A stretch of 64,000 bases of DNA from Hydractinia symbiolongicarpus (lineage: Eukaryota > Cnidaria > Hydrozoa > Anthoathecata > Hydractiniidae), in contig NC_079887.1 of NCBI RefSeq assembly GCF_029227915.1, positions 18,723,650 to 18,787,649 on the forward strand, read 5' to 3'. Below the pieces are notes generated by a model. The model saw only the letters and a program-made list of their open reading frames with translations, had not been told where the DNA came from and made no database searches. Positions within the stretch are counted from its first letter, which is position 1, and every line of letters starts with the position of its first letter. Of this stretch, positions 11,065-20,443 are shown in pieces. A program made the translations under genes and the position numbers.

Positions 11065-11663
11065 ATGAATGTTGTTAAAGAATCCCACACAGCAATCTTC
11101 GCCGGCCCCACAAGCTGTGGCAAAAACACAAAGAGTTCTCTTACAGGGGTCACTTTCATAATATCGTTATATTCTGCCCTACTCTCCGATGGAATAGGAC
11201 TTACTTGGAGAGATCCTCGCTGTGGCTCGATCCTTACGTGTTCCTAATTAACCCGAAGGGCCAGTTATTTGAATGGATCGAGAAACTATCGTCTCTGCTG
11301 GCAGGCGAAGAAAGCTTATACATCGTCAACGATATGATAGCCGATGAAAATCTCGATAAGCGACGACAGCCATTGCTCGAATTAGCTATTAGCGGGAGGC
11401 ACAGGAAGCATTCGTTATGGCTCCTTACTCAGAGTTATACCGCTTTGCCTAAAAATTTGAGACGACAAAAGAAGCAGCTGTTTATGTGTTACCCTAGTGG
11501 GCGCTCCGATATGAAATTAATTGATGAAGAGACTAACCTTATCGATGATTGGGAAGCTATTAAGGCTCAACTCAAAAAGTCTAAGCACGCGTGCTTGTAT
11601 ATTAGGTTGGAACATCCTTGGACTTGGTGTATATTAAAAAAATGTCATATATCAGAACATTAG
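11065..11663 (+). pseudogene. genome-packaging-type ATPase (A32/FtsK-like), frameshifted
   Basis: The N-terminus has a P-loop, GPTSCGKN (about residues 14-21), of the type seen in poxvirus A32-like and Polinton ATPases. The C-terminal part (from about 11190 in another frame) has a Walker B-like LYIVNDMIAD and the downstream LLTQSYTALPKNLRRQ sensor region that is characteristic of these ATPases. The frame changes between 11150 and 11205. The usual role is pumping the DNA genome into the capsid. The P-loop Thr/Ser position reads N-T, slightly off consensus. It overlaps the next small gene by 22 bases. Confidence 0.75.
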
Positions 11664-11800
11664 AAAGGCAATTGGAAAATTGTTATAAAGAGATGGACAG
11701 AATACCCTATCTTGAATCTCAATTAGAGGCTCTTGATGAACAGCTAAGAGATACATTAGAAAGGGAAAGGAATACCAAGTATTTTTTCATATCTGCCTAA
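11642..11800 (+). CDS. short coiled-coil protein
   Basis: A 52-residue frame starting MSYIRTLERQLENCYKEMDR and made of heptad-like leucines and charges throughout. It overlaps the ATPase 3' end in another frame, as compact viral genes do. The first ATG (11618) lies inside ATPase coding sequence, so 11642 is preferred. No family is recognised. Confidence 0.4.
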   Translation: MSYIRTLERQLENCYKEMDRIPYLESQLEALDEQLRDTLERERNTKYFFISA

Positions 11801-11838
11801 TTATATGGACCCTGGTTAGAACCATTATTTAAAATAAA

Positions 11839-12036
11839 ATGTCACTTACCTTATTACCTACCATTGAGATATTATTAAACAATCAAGGTCAACCCATGTT
11901 CAAGCGTGCTGATCTGGGAAGGTTCTTGGGAATTGCTGATATAAGAGCAACTTACAGAGAGGTAAAAACCACGTCTCGTCATGATATCACAAACCACGCG
12001 GCTAACGCATGGTCCAAGGATGTGCAAGGGTATTAG
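11839..12036 (+). pseudogene. Bro-N/MSV199-like DNA-binding fragment
   Basis: 65 codons starting MSLTLLPTIEILLNNQG, with PMFKRADLGRFLGIADIR, which resembles the start of viral Bro-N/KilA-N/MSV199 domains (a 'move into the DNA-binding fold then GxxLG' pattern). It stops early (TAG) at the junction with copy B, so probably only the N-terminus survives. The assignment is by motif resemblance and uncertain. Confidence 0.35.
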
Positions 12037-12086
12037 ATTTTTGCATGCGCGGCAACATTTGATGTCCATTTTATTGTTTCCGATGA

Positions 12087-12308
12087 CTATTCCGAGACAT
12101 ATCGGTTACCCTTGGCTATATTTTCGCTTGCCCAAATAGGTTGCGTATTGGTGTAGTGTAGTCTTTTCACCACCTCGGCAAGCGAAGGATCACCCCCATT
12201 TTCTCGATACTTTAGTGGGATTTTATGATCACTATGCCACCCCCCATGGTTGTCCCATGTCATCCCCTAAGAAAACTGTACTTCGATATGGGTCATCAGT
12301 GTAGCCAT
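12087..12308 (-). pseudogene. HNH endonuclease, C-terminal fragment (copy B)
   Basis: The minus-strand frame from 12308 contains HIEVQFS, an in-frame TAG (12267-12269), then GMTWDNHGGWHSDHKIPL and, after a spacer, HYTNTQPIWASENIAKGNRY. This is the C-terminal pattern of HNH endonucleases of large DNA viruses and phages (W-x-x-DH-x-x-P ... HY-N-QP-WA-EN). The catalytic DH pair is present. The N-terminal part is not recognised. The nonsense codon and short length make it a remnant. Confidence 0.6.
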
Positions 12309-12383
12309 ATTGACTCGTTTTTGTCCTTGGGACAATCACGAGTTTTTACGGGACATTTATTTTGAAGATATCAGGAGTTTCTT

Positions 12384-12594
12384 CTACCATCCCTGTTTTA
12401 TCGCATATTCGTCGAATAGTAACGCCGCACTCATATACCCGATTAGTTTAAAACCATCTTCCAAACCCATTTTAGACCCGGGCCTGGAAACCCCCAAGGC
12501 TTTTTTTTCCACCCATAGCGATCAGAATTGTGTACGACACGAGCCTAACAGACTCCCATAAGGCATCGATTATCATGGTTTCCTTCGGTCCCAT
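12384..12594 (-). pseudogene. small conserved membrane protein (copy B)
   Basis: Homologous to 10782-10995: LWESVRLVSYT near the start and LLFDEYAIKQGW at the end are shared. A run of eight A bases (minus strand, near 12505) appears one base too long, and removing one base reconnects the halves. The start at 12594 (MGPKETMIID) aligns with the copy A start. A plus-strand frame at 12310-12561 is only its shadow. Confidence 0.55.
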
Positions 12595-12658
12595 GTTTTC
12601 ATCATATTTGCTTGTTGCCAATTAATAAGTGTTATTTTTTAGCAAAATTCATTGCATG

Positions 12659-13207
12659 CTAGGGATAGGCTGGATATTGCCCTGTATGTCTTGCCGTATG
12701 ACCCACCACAAGCAATGGGGCTAAACACCTCCCAATGCTACAGTATACGAGGATCCCTAGATCGGTCATGGAGTCCCGAATAATATGATCTTCTTCGATA
12801 TCCCTCTTTAACTCTTCAACGCTGTCAATATCCACAAAATTCCCTATCATGCTGGCATATAGATTTATAACATGTGTGGATAGGGCTTTTGCGGTCTTTT
12901 TCCCCTTCTCCTGGAGTTCCCGTTGTACATACTCGGTATGTACCTTATCGATAGTGTCCTCCGGTGCCTTATCAACAAAACCTTCTGTACATTTTTTAGG
13001 CAGGAAATGCCCTTTGCCTTTACGAAGAGCCTCCTTGAAAATTTGGCGTTTATCGATGGGCTTCTCAATATTTTCATATTCTGCAGAGGCATTGTTAAAG
13101 ACTAGTGCGATATCAGACATCCTTTTTATTAGTAGTCGATATCTAAAAAATATGTAGGCCATTATGGCATACGGCAGGAGTATAGCAATACACAAACATA
13201 CCTCCAT
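12659..13207 (-). CDS. conserved membrane protein 'gene 2' (copy B, intact)
   Basis: An uninterrupted 182-codon frame whose ATG lies two bases after the polymerase stop, as in copy A. It has an N-terminal membrane segment (AILLPYAIMAYIFF, residues ~8-21), an acidic/basic helical middle with IDKRQ and LPKKCTEGF motifs shared with copy A, and a C-terminal hydrophobic stretch (LGILVYCSIG). No known domain. It is the best-preserved gene of the Polinton-like block, and persistence in two diverged copies shows it is a core gene of this family. Role in virion or replication is unknown. Confidence 0.65.
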   Translation of the reverse strand: MEVCLCIAILLPYAIMAYIFFRYRLLIKRMSDIALVFNNASAEYENIEKPIDKRQIFKEALRKGKGHFLPKKCTEGFVDKAPEDTIDKVHTEYVQRELQEKGKKTAKALSTHVINLYASMIGNFVDIDSVEELKRDIEEDHIIRDSMTDLGILVYCSIGRCLAPLLVVGHTARHTGQYPAYP

Positions 13208-13209
13208 TT

Positions 13210-13440
13210 TTATTCCCCTGCAGACGCAAGGCGGTAATGGCCTCTGGCAAGTGTTGTAATCTGGTCCGGTTGTACAATACGTTTATCGTCTGCCCTGTTT
13301 AGTGCCAACTTCAATACTTCTTGGGTATATACCTTATGGCCCTTGTGTTCTCGAACATTTGATGTTTTGTGATCACTTTCCATCATCGCTTCACAATTTC
13401 TCAGTACTTGGAGAAGAGTGTAATGATTTTAAACTTACTC
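13210..13440 (-). pseudogene. DNA polymerase B C-terminus (copy B)
   Basis: The minus-strand sequence ending at TAA 13210-13212 encodes VLKLALNRADDKRIV and TTLARGHYRLA, matching the extreme C-terminus of the copy A polymerase. Similarity fades upstream of about 13440. It confirms that the copy A sequence after 9669 is genuine coding sequence cut by stops. Confidence 0.65.
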
Positions 13441-13801
13441 TGATGGAGAGCTTATTAATTAAGCGGAACCGTCCCATTTTAAATAACACAGTAAAATTTA
13501 TTCTATGCCTTTAGAATTATTATAATAGTTCTATTTTCTTTCTATTATATCCTATTATGTTTAGTATTTTATTTCCACATGTAAAAATTGAAATCAGTGT
13601 GAACATGCCAACCTGGTCGTTAGCTTGCTGAAATATATATTTGGGATATGTCGTAGATTTTGTCGTTCTTACCTTTTTAATATACCTTACGAATAAAAAA
13701 TTTATAAAGTATGAATGTTTTTAATAACAGGTTTAAGTAACTGATAAATCTTGTTTATCAGTGTTTAAATTCCACAGCATGTACATACCTCAATTGAGTA
13801 T
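13441..13801. other. AT-rich gap, no gene
   Basis: No coding frame or repeat is recognised between Polinton copy B and the DIRS-type element. Confidence 0.4.
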
Positions 13802-13855
13802 CCTAGTACTCCACTCCATGTGGGTCAGCCTAGTACTCCACTCCATGTGGGTCAG
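13802..13855 (+). repeat. 27-bp tandem duplication
   Basis: Two exact units beginning cctagtactccactccatg (13802-13828 and 13829-13855) lie just upstream of the DIRS-type coding region, probably in its 5' terminal region. Confidence 0.8.
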
Positions 13856-13901
13856 CCCCATTCCTTCTAGAAGGTTTCTCCCAGAATCCCTTGCCTCAAA
13901 G

Positions 13902-13909
13902 TATATATA
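13902..13909 (+). promoter_or_regulatory. possible TATA box of the DIRS-type element
   Basis: The sequence gtatatatag lies about 100 bases before the first gag-like codon and downstream of the 27-bp duplication. Position and sequence fit a core promoter; nothing else supports it. Confidence 0.3.
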
Positions 13910-14003
13910 GTTGACACATGGTTTTCAGCCGAATTTGCTAATCATTGCACTCATTGCTGAATTTTACATAGCTAGCAAGCTACTAATTTTATATTAAAAC
14001 ATT

Positions 14004-15345
14004 TTGCTGGCCTTGGTATCCTCTGTATATACATCAGCTGCCTCCTCAGACAACGATGATGCTGCATCACAAGCAGGCATCCTCCATCTGGAAGCACAGA
14101 AAAATGTAAGCGTCAAAGACCGGGTTGCCCTGGTTGTCGAGAGCCAGTTGACAATCATGACTTTAACCCTCGAAGTCGACTTTGCCAAGGTCGAGAAGTG
14201 TTGTCCTCTCGAGTGGACTCAGATCGACATGTCCAGCAGCAACACCTTTCATCTGTTCGGTCTACAACGCCTCAGCGTCAATCCACCCACCAGAAGTCTT
14301 AAAACAAGACTCAGGACCAGTCAGCAGTAGCTCATCCACTCACTGACCTTCGTAACGAACTGGCTCGCCTTGAAGACGATCATGCCACTCTTCAGCGTAG
14401 CATCAAATCCAACTTCGCCAAGAGATCGCTGAGCGACAGGCTCAAATCCAAAAACTGCGTTCGGTCCGACCACGAACAGAGCCACTTGTTACTCCATCAG
14501 CCACAGCTAATCATTCCTGTGATGACCCGAACCTTCAAACAAGGCAGCAATTTATGATTGATTATCTGCTGCGCCCATCGACTATGTTTTCCGAAAATTT
14601 TGGCCATCCTTCGGACCAACGATCACAACGCTCCCTCACAGACGTTTATCGCGAGCAAGAACATCGTTCCTCTGAGCTTTTCTTGCGACCATCTCGAACC
14701 TCGGATACTGGACAGGGTAAGCCTTTACGAATTGTCGATTTTATGTTCCGTCTGCGGCCTACTGAGGAAGAAAAAGTTATCACTACTGACTCTGGTGGAC
14801 AAGCTAGGCTTATGTTGTCGATTGGTCATGCAAAACCGAAATTGGAGTCTGTCAGCCTCGAAAAATTTTCAATCGCCAATATGCGAATTTTTTACGAATT
14901 GTTGTGTAGTAATAGTATTCCTATGTCTTCTGACTTGCGAGACTACCTCTCATATTTAATTAAAATTATGGAATTGGCTCGGAAGTATACCTAGGAGTCA
15001 GTGTTGAAGTATGATGATAAATATCGGATTCTTCAGCACACTTATGGCTACCCATGGTCCTTCGACAACAGCCATCTACACAAGGTTATGCTCATGCCCC
15101 GCTGGGCAATGCAATCACGCGCTTTGTCTAGTACAGGGGGTCTAAGCCTGGTTTTACTGGGCCTTTGCTTCCTGCATTAGGTACACACACCCAGACTGAA
15201 ATCGATAATTGTCGAAACTTTAACCGCCTTAAGGGTTGTCAAAAACCGGATTGCAAATTCTCACACTCCTGCAACCGCAAGGATGGTAATCAGGTTTGTG
15301 GCAAGCAACACTCAGCTTGTCAACACACACCTTCTAATTGACTAG
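14004..15345 (+). pseudogene. DIRS gag-like protein
   Basis: A chain of frames begins MLALVSSVYTSAASSDNDD and passes through a coiled-coil-like stretch (LRNELARLEDDHATLQRS near 14350). It then enters the long conserved block 14554-14994 (VDFMFRLRPTEEEKVIT, MRIFYELL, DLRDYLSYLIKIMELARKY), typical of DIRS ORF1. TAG at 14992-14994 interrupts it in frame; SVLKYDDKYRILQHTYG continues after it. The C-terminus (about 15210-15345) has a CCCH-type finger, CRNFNRLKGCQKPDCKFSH, plus further Cys/His. This part binds the element RNA. Several frameshifts. Confidence 0.65.
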
Positions 15346-15347
15346 CT

Positions 15348-16902
15348 TTGCCTCAGTTTTCCTCACCTCTCAATTTGAAATTATGGACCACTGAACTAGC
15401 TGATGACCCAGACAGAGAATTCCTTCTTGATGGAATTACTCATGGGTTCCAGCTTTTGCCTGCAGACATTTCTCTTATGCCGGCCGAAATGCATACTTAT
15501 TCCTCAGCTACTAATCCTCTCTCTGCTGATAAGGTGGAGGCTACTATCATAGAGGAAATTAGTGCTGGCAATTATGTCTTGACAGACTCCAGGCCTACTA
15601 TTGTTATTGCCTTGGGGGCTGTTCCTAAGCCTGATAGTGAGGACCTGCGCCTCATTCATGACTGCTCAATGCCTCCTGGTAAAGATGTTAATACCTACAT
15701 TACCATTGAAAAACAACGATTTCAAACCATAGAAGCTGATAAGTAATGGTTGTTTTCTGGCAAAAATTGACCAAAAACGTGCATACCGGTCTGTACCGGT
15801 GCACCCTTCTAACTATGCTGCCCTGGGTTTGAAGTGGAAATTCAAGGGTGCTTTAACTTTTTCTTACCTTGTGGATACACGCCTACCTTTTGGTGGTAGG
15901 AGTGCCCCTGGTATTTTCCACTGCATAACTCAAGCTGTTCGGCGGATAATGGGTAAGAAAGGCTTTAACCTCTAGTTGTGTACCTTGATTTCTCATCATT
16001 GGGAAAAACAGGAGTGAATGCAAAGCCGCATTCGATGCTTTGTCCGCTTTACTTGTGTCTTTGGGCTTTCAACTCAGTCCATCTAAAGTGGTTACACCAT
16101 GTCAGGAGCTTGTGTCCCTTGGCGTCCTTCTTAATTCTGTGGATTGCACGGTTTCCTTTCCAGCTAATAAATTGTCTGCGTTAAAGGAAACGGTCAACTC
16201 TTTCTCCCTCCGGCAAAGAGCCTCCAAGAAACAGCTTCAACAACTTGCAGGACGCCTTAACTGGGCTTGTAAGGTGGTGTATGGTGGCCGTACCTTTTTA
16301 AGACGCGTTCTTGATCTGATGAACACCTTGTCGTCCACTGTCTGGCGATGTCGCTTGACACCCGAATTCCACAGGGACATCGACTGGTGGTGTCAGTCCT
16401 TGGACGCTTTTAATGGGAAGTGCGACCTCTGTGACACTCGTCCCATTACTGACTTAGAAACAGATGCATGTTCCACTGGTATGGGCGCTTACTTTCAAGG
16501 AGATTGGTTTTATTCCCACCTTCTTGTTGATCACCCGGCATTGCTCATATGCACATCAACTTCAAAGAACCACTCTGCATAGTGTTTTCTGCGATGCGGT
16601 GGTGTTCTTCCTGGAAAAACAAAACCATCCATGTGTACTGTGACAATACTGCTGCTGTTGCTATGTTAAATAAGGGTACCACATCCAACATTGTTGTTAT
16701 GAAGTACCTTCGGCACCTGTTTTGGCTTTCTGCTCTTTACAACTTTCGCTTAAAAGTTTACCATATACCGGGGGTGGAGAATGTTACAGCCAACCACATT
16801 TCCCGGTTAGAGGATGCGTCACATATCCTTGCTTTCATGATACAAATTGATCTGCAAGGGATATGTTCTGCAAATATCTCTATGTCTGAGTCCTGTTACT
16901 AT
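15348..16902 (+). pseudogene. DIRS reverse transcriptase / RNase H
   Basis: RT motifs in order: IALGAVPKPDSEDLRLIHDC (~15605), DQKRAYRSVPVHP (~15765), LPFGGRSAPGIF (~15885), then the catalytic box, which reads VVYLDF at about 15976-15993 where Y-x-D-D-F is expected, so one catalytic Asp codon appears deleted. The thumb region (KKQLQQLAGRLNWACKVVYG) and RNase H (LETDACSTGMGAYF; HVYCDNTAAVAMLNKG; HIPGVENVTANHISR) follow. At least three frame changes (about 15745, 15975, 16560). The recognisable order RT then RNase H, with a tyrosine recombinase after it, identifies DIRS rather than LTR elements. Confidence 0.8.
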
Positions 16903-16923
16903 TAACTATTAGCTAAGTTTTTT

Positions 16924-17817
16924 GTGTTATCATTAAGGATGTTTTTTATTTTTGTTCTAGATCTCGCCTCTTTCAAACATGGCCTGCTCTCTGATGTTTT
17001 GTTTTTTCGTGAAGCCACCTACTCTGCTAACACAAAAAAGAGCTTGTGTGTCAGTTTGTGTGCACTTCAATTTTGTTGGACTTCCGCACCGGGAGATGGG
17101 GTTCCATAATCCACTCTCCAATAACTGGGTCCTTTCCTCTGTTCTGACTGGTATGAAGCGGATGCTTGGTGTTCCACCACAGCCCCGTCTTCCTAATACC
17201 ATAAATTTGCTTCTTGGTATCCGGTCTCGCTTAAATCTCAATTCCAGTAAACATGCCTCCTTTTGGGCTATATGCCTTGTATCCTTTTTTGGCCTATTTC
17301 GCAAGTCTCACCTACTACCTACATCGTCAGCTGCCTTCAATGCTCGCATGAACTTTACTAGGCGTGATTTTGTTTTATCCCATTCACAGTTGTTGATACT
17401 AGTTCGCTGGAGTAAAACCATCCAGTTGGGACAGCGTACTATTACTGTTCCGAGGTGGCTATTCCATCATCACCTTTGTGCTCAGGTGCTGCTGTCGCTC
17501 ACGCGTTTTCTCTTACGCCTGATGTACCAGCTAACTTTCAAGCATTATGCTGGCACGACTCTGCCTCATTCGCTACTAGTATTTTTACCTATCGATCTTT
17601 TATTGCCTGTATTAAGAAAGTTTTGACAGAGCTTGGGGCTCCTGCCCACTGGATTCCATCTCCATTCTTGGAGACTGGAAGTCAGATTGTATGTTTCTCT
17701 ACCTACACATGCCACTATCATGGCATTGCACCTTACCACACATTCCTAATTTACAATTTAACATACATTTGGATTTGGATATTCGCATTACCTACTATCT
17801 ATATAATTGTAATATAG
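16924..17817 (+). pseudogene. DIRS tyrosine recombinase
   Basis: The catalytic Arg-I region FFGLFRKSHLLP (about 17290) is clear, followed by VRWSKTIQLGQR. The C-terminal catalytic-Tyr region reads LGDWKSDCMFLYLHMP (about 17667-17715). The H-x-x-R box that should lie between them is not seen: the sequence goes from VLTELGAPAHWI directly to the Tyr block, suggesting a deletion. Two frames (16979-17626 and 17455-17817) carry different parts. In DIRS elements this enzyme integrates the circular DNA copy. Confidence 0.7.
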
Positions 17818-17889
17818 ACTCAGCTTTATATTAGCTACTTTGTCTTTATATAGTAGTATGCTCACTCATTTATCGTTGTATATATTTAG

Positions 17890-18123
17890 TTGTTTTTGTG
17901 TATGCTTGCTGCTCTTTGTATTTATTTGTTGTTGTTTTTAGTATTCTTGCTAATAGAACTGTTTACTGCATATTTGCGTTTTTACTGTGTGAGTTTAACT
18001 CAAGTTAAAAATATGGCACATTTAATCTCTCAGATGGATCAAGGCAATGGTTTATTAGATAGATTTTTGGTTTGTGTCCGAAAATCTTTTCGCCCACTTC
18101 CTGAAGATCAACTTACTGCCTAA
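17890..18123 (+). pseudogene. ORF with DUF3987-like tail, uncertain
   Basis: The first half is hydrophobic low-complexity. The last ~38 residues, MAHLISQMDQGNGLLDRFLV and CVRKSFRPLPEDQLTA, resemble the D-RFL region of DUF3987-type helicase-associated proteins found in mobile elements. Too short to decide. It may be a fragment inserted after the DIRS element. Confidence 0.25.
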
Positions 18124-18359
18124 GAAAATTTAAAAAATCACACTTTTGATTTATATTTACTCAGTTGTGTTAAACTTGAACTCGTCAACCCAATTTTTGT
18201 TTTGTTTTCTGATGAAGGAATAAAGTAAGTTTATTATCACATATAACAATGCGTGTTTATTAACATTCATTAAATAAAATTTGCATTCAAGCGATATAAA
18301 ATTCCAAAATCAGTACGAGTTTGTTTACTTACAATTAGCATTGTGAAAATTTTTTATAT

Positions 18360-18535
18360 CTTCTTAATAATGAGAGAGAAGAATGAAAATTACAAAGTTC
18401 ACGCACAATGATAAACTCAACAAGTTAGGTCTTAAAATTCAAATTCTACAGGTTTTGCTCCTCTAAAGAATATGCTCAAATAAAAAAAACACATTTCTTC
18501 CTTTCTCCAAGGAGATAATTGGCACAAAAATTGAA
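18360..18535 (-). repeat. 3' tail of the USP-LINE family (fragment)
   Basis: On the minus strand it reads ...aattttaagacctaac... to ...actttgtaattttcattctt, the same terminal block that ends copies at 21590, 33830 and 38020. Only the last ~170 bases are present. Confidence 0.6.
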
Positions 18536-20440
18536 CGACGTTTCTCTTAAAAGAAAAAAAAGCAACTGGAGAACTTCAGGGATGATCGAAAGGCTACTGG
18601 ATTTCGGCTGTACTGAAACAACACGAGAATTGGTGAAATTCACTCATGCTTGGGATCTGGTGCGGGCCTACTGCCTCCTGCAAGACACCAGCCGCATTCA
18701 TGACACCATCCGCCAAAACCAATAACTTTTGTTAAACATTGGAAAAAGAAGAGTTGACAACTACACATCGTAAGCCCAGGTCTAAGAAAGGTAGACTTTG
18801 AACCCAGCCGTTAGCAAGGTTGTGACAAAGAATAAAAAGCAGCAAACCTGGAAATAGAAAAGCTTTCTGACCTTAGACATGAACACTTGAGAAATCGTAT
18901 CGTAATGCTTAAGCTGACCAAGAAACCGCCCCTTAGAAAGGCAGACTTGGAACCCAGCAGTGGCAACCCAAAAAACCAATACATATCGTCTCAAACTGAA
19001 ACAAGTAATTCACTTCACCACCCAGTCAACTTTTATGCTTCGAATATTAATTATCACCACTTCATGCAAATCAAACTTTGCACAATTGCATCTAAAATGT
19101 TAATCGATTTGTATTTAAAATCATAGATATACCAGCAAATGGAAACAATTTTTTTGAAAGAATTGAATGAGGATTTAGAAAATGGTCGACCAATTTAGTT
19201 CCAAAAATTGCGACAGTGTTACACATTATTGAGTCGTTATTTTGCCATTTGATAAATGAAAAAGAAACATTGCTTTTGAATGAAGAAATTTCAGAAACCA
19301 ATTGTGGATGCTGAATCATTAGAAGATCAAAAAGCATTGCTTCATAATGTAAGTTTGGATTGTTAAGGTTTTATTGTTAAAATAAGGTTTTATTGTTCGG
19401 ATTGTTAAGGTTTTCATGTAGCTATAACTGCCATTTTCGTGAGTTCCAAACAGAGTGATGCATCATCAGCATTACTAATTCATATAAATTATTCGCCAAA
19501 TACCCAAATTTATTTTAGAACTTTGATCTGCTTGTTTTAGGAAAATGTTGAAATTTATCGGCAAACAGTATACCTTAATGTTCATTTGAAGCAAAATTTG
19601 TGAAAATAATAGGCATCATTATGATTGTCAACAAGCTAAACCAGCAATGACTCCTCCCAAAAGCATCACACAGACTATGCTTGATGTAGCAGCTAATAAT
19701 TCATAGATATTTTTAACCTTAATGGAAATGACGTTCTCTACAGTTAAAGGAATAATTGAGATAACACACTTTTTTATATAAATTGTCATTTTTTTTTGAG
19801 TGTCGTAATTCTTAATAAGTTTTTGACAGACGTTACCATTATTCTTACAATATTTGAAGATATCAAATGGTAATAATTATTATAAAAAATAATTATAATG
19901 AAAGTTTTAATAGAATTAATGGCATAATACCTGTATATGTATTTTTAAATTCTTTATATTCTTTTGGTGCCAAACAAGTAAATAAGTTCCACACCAATGT
20001 AGACAATATTTATGTTTTGAAATTATTATTGCTAAAACTTTTAAACTTTGCAAAAAGTTTTCTAATTTTATACCACCCTTTAAAAGTTTTGTTACAATAG
20101 CCAAAGGCTGATATCCTAACAAACTTAAATTTAAAATGAGAGTGCATATTTCACTTGACAACATCTCTACGAACTGACAACTTAAAATGAGTATTTTTTT
20201 ATTAATAAAGTATGAACAAGTTTGTGTGCTAATTGGGTCTCTATCCTTTTATATACTTAGCAGTGCTGTAATTGTTGAAAGATTTAACGAAACCAAATAT
20301 TTATCAACAATATTATCGAAGGAATTGAAACGAAATGATTGATATAAGTAAACACCCGCATGATAATTATTTCACTTTGATTTTCGTATACACTCGTACA
20401 CTGAAAAAAAAAACATTGCAACGCATCGACAAACAAACAA
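18536..20440. other. gap with small repeats, no gene supported
   Basis: A 68-codon frame at 18519-18725 has no recognisable domain. A direct repeat containing 'agaaaggtagactttgaacc' (about 18785) and 'agaaaggcagacttggaacc' (about 18935) is present. The rest is AT-rich. Confidence 0.4.
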
Positions 20441-20443
20441 GAA

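Larger units (their letters stand above)
5600..12040 (+). mobile_element. Polinton/adintovirus-like element, copy A (degraded)
   Basis: A colinear plus-strand block of virus-like genes: polymerase B (5885-9780), a membrane protein (9784-10350), a second membrane protein (10351-10767), a small membrane protein (10782-10995), a packaging-type ATPase (11065-11663), a coiled-coil protein (11642-11800) and a short DNA-binding-like ORF (11839-12036). Spacing is viral in style, with stops and starts touching or overlapping, and the block looks more GC-rich than its surroundings. Integrase, capsid and protease genes are not seen. In-frame stops, frameshifts and a small deletion show it is dead. Borders are approximate. 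Confidence 0.7.
12041..13440 (-). mobile_element. Polinton/adintovirus-like element, copy B (fragment, opposite strand)
   Basis: On the minus strand, reading from 13440 down: polymerase C-terminus, gene 2, small membrane gene, HNH endonuclease remnant. Gene order matches copy A except that gene 3 is missing and an HNH gene replaces the ATPase position. Protein similarity to copy A is moderate, so this is a diverged relative and not a recent inverted duplication. It meets copy A tail to tail near 12040. Upstream polymerase sequence is lost beyond about 13440. Confidence 0.65.
13802..17820 (+). mobile_element. DIRS-type tyrosine-recombinase retrotransposon (degraded)
   Basis: Gag-like, RT/RNase H and tyrosine-recombinase coding regions follow in the DIRS order with overlapping frames. 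All three carry stops or frameshifts. Terminal repeats were not delimited with confidence, so the ends are approximate. Confidence 0.75.

Noticed and set aside
12310-12561. 83-codon plus-strand ORF
   Set aside because: The minus strand of the same region encodes the small membrane protein homologous to 10782-10995, so the plus frame is a shadow.
16957-17304. minus-strand ORF opposite the DIRS recombinase
   Set aside because: Antisense shadow of conserved recombinase sequence.
18519-18725. 68-codon ORF
   Set aside because: Partly overlaps a retrotransposon tail and lacks recognisable sequence.
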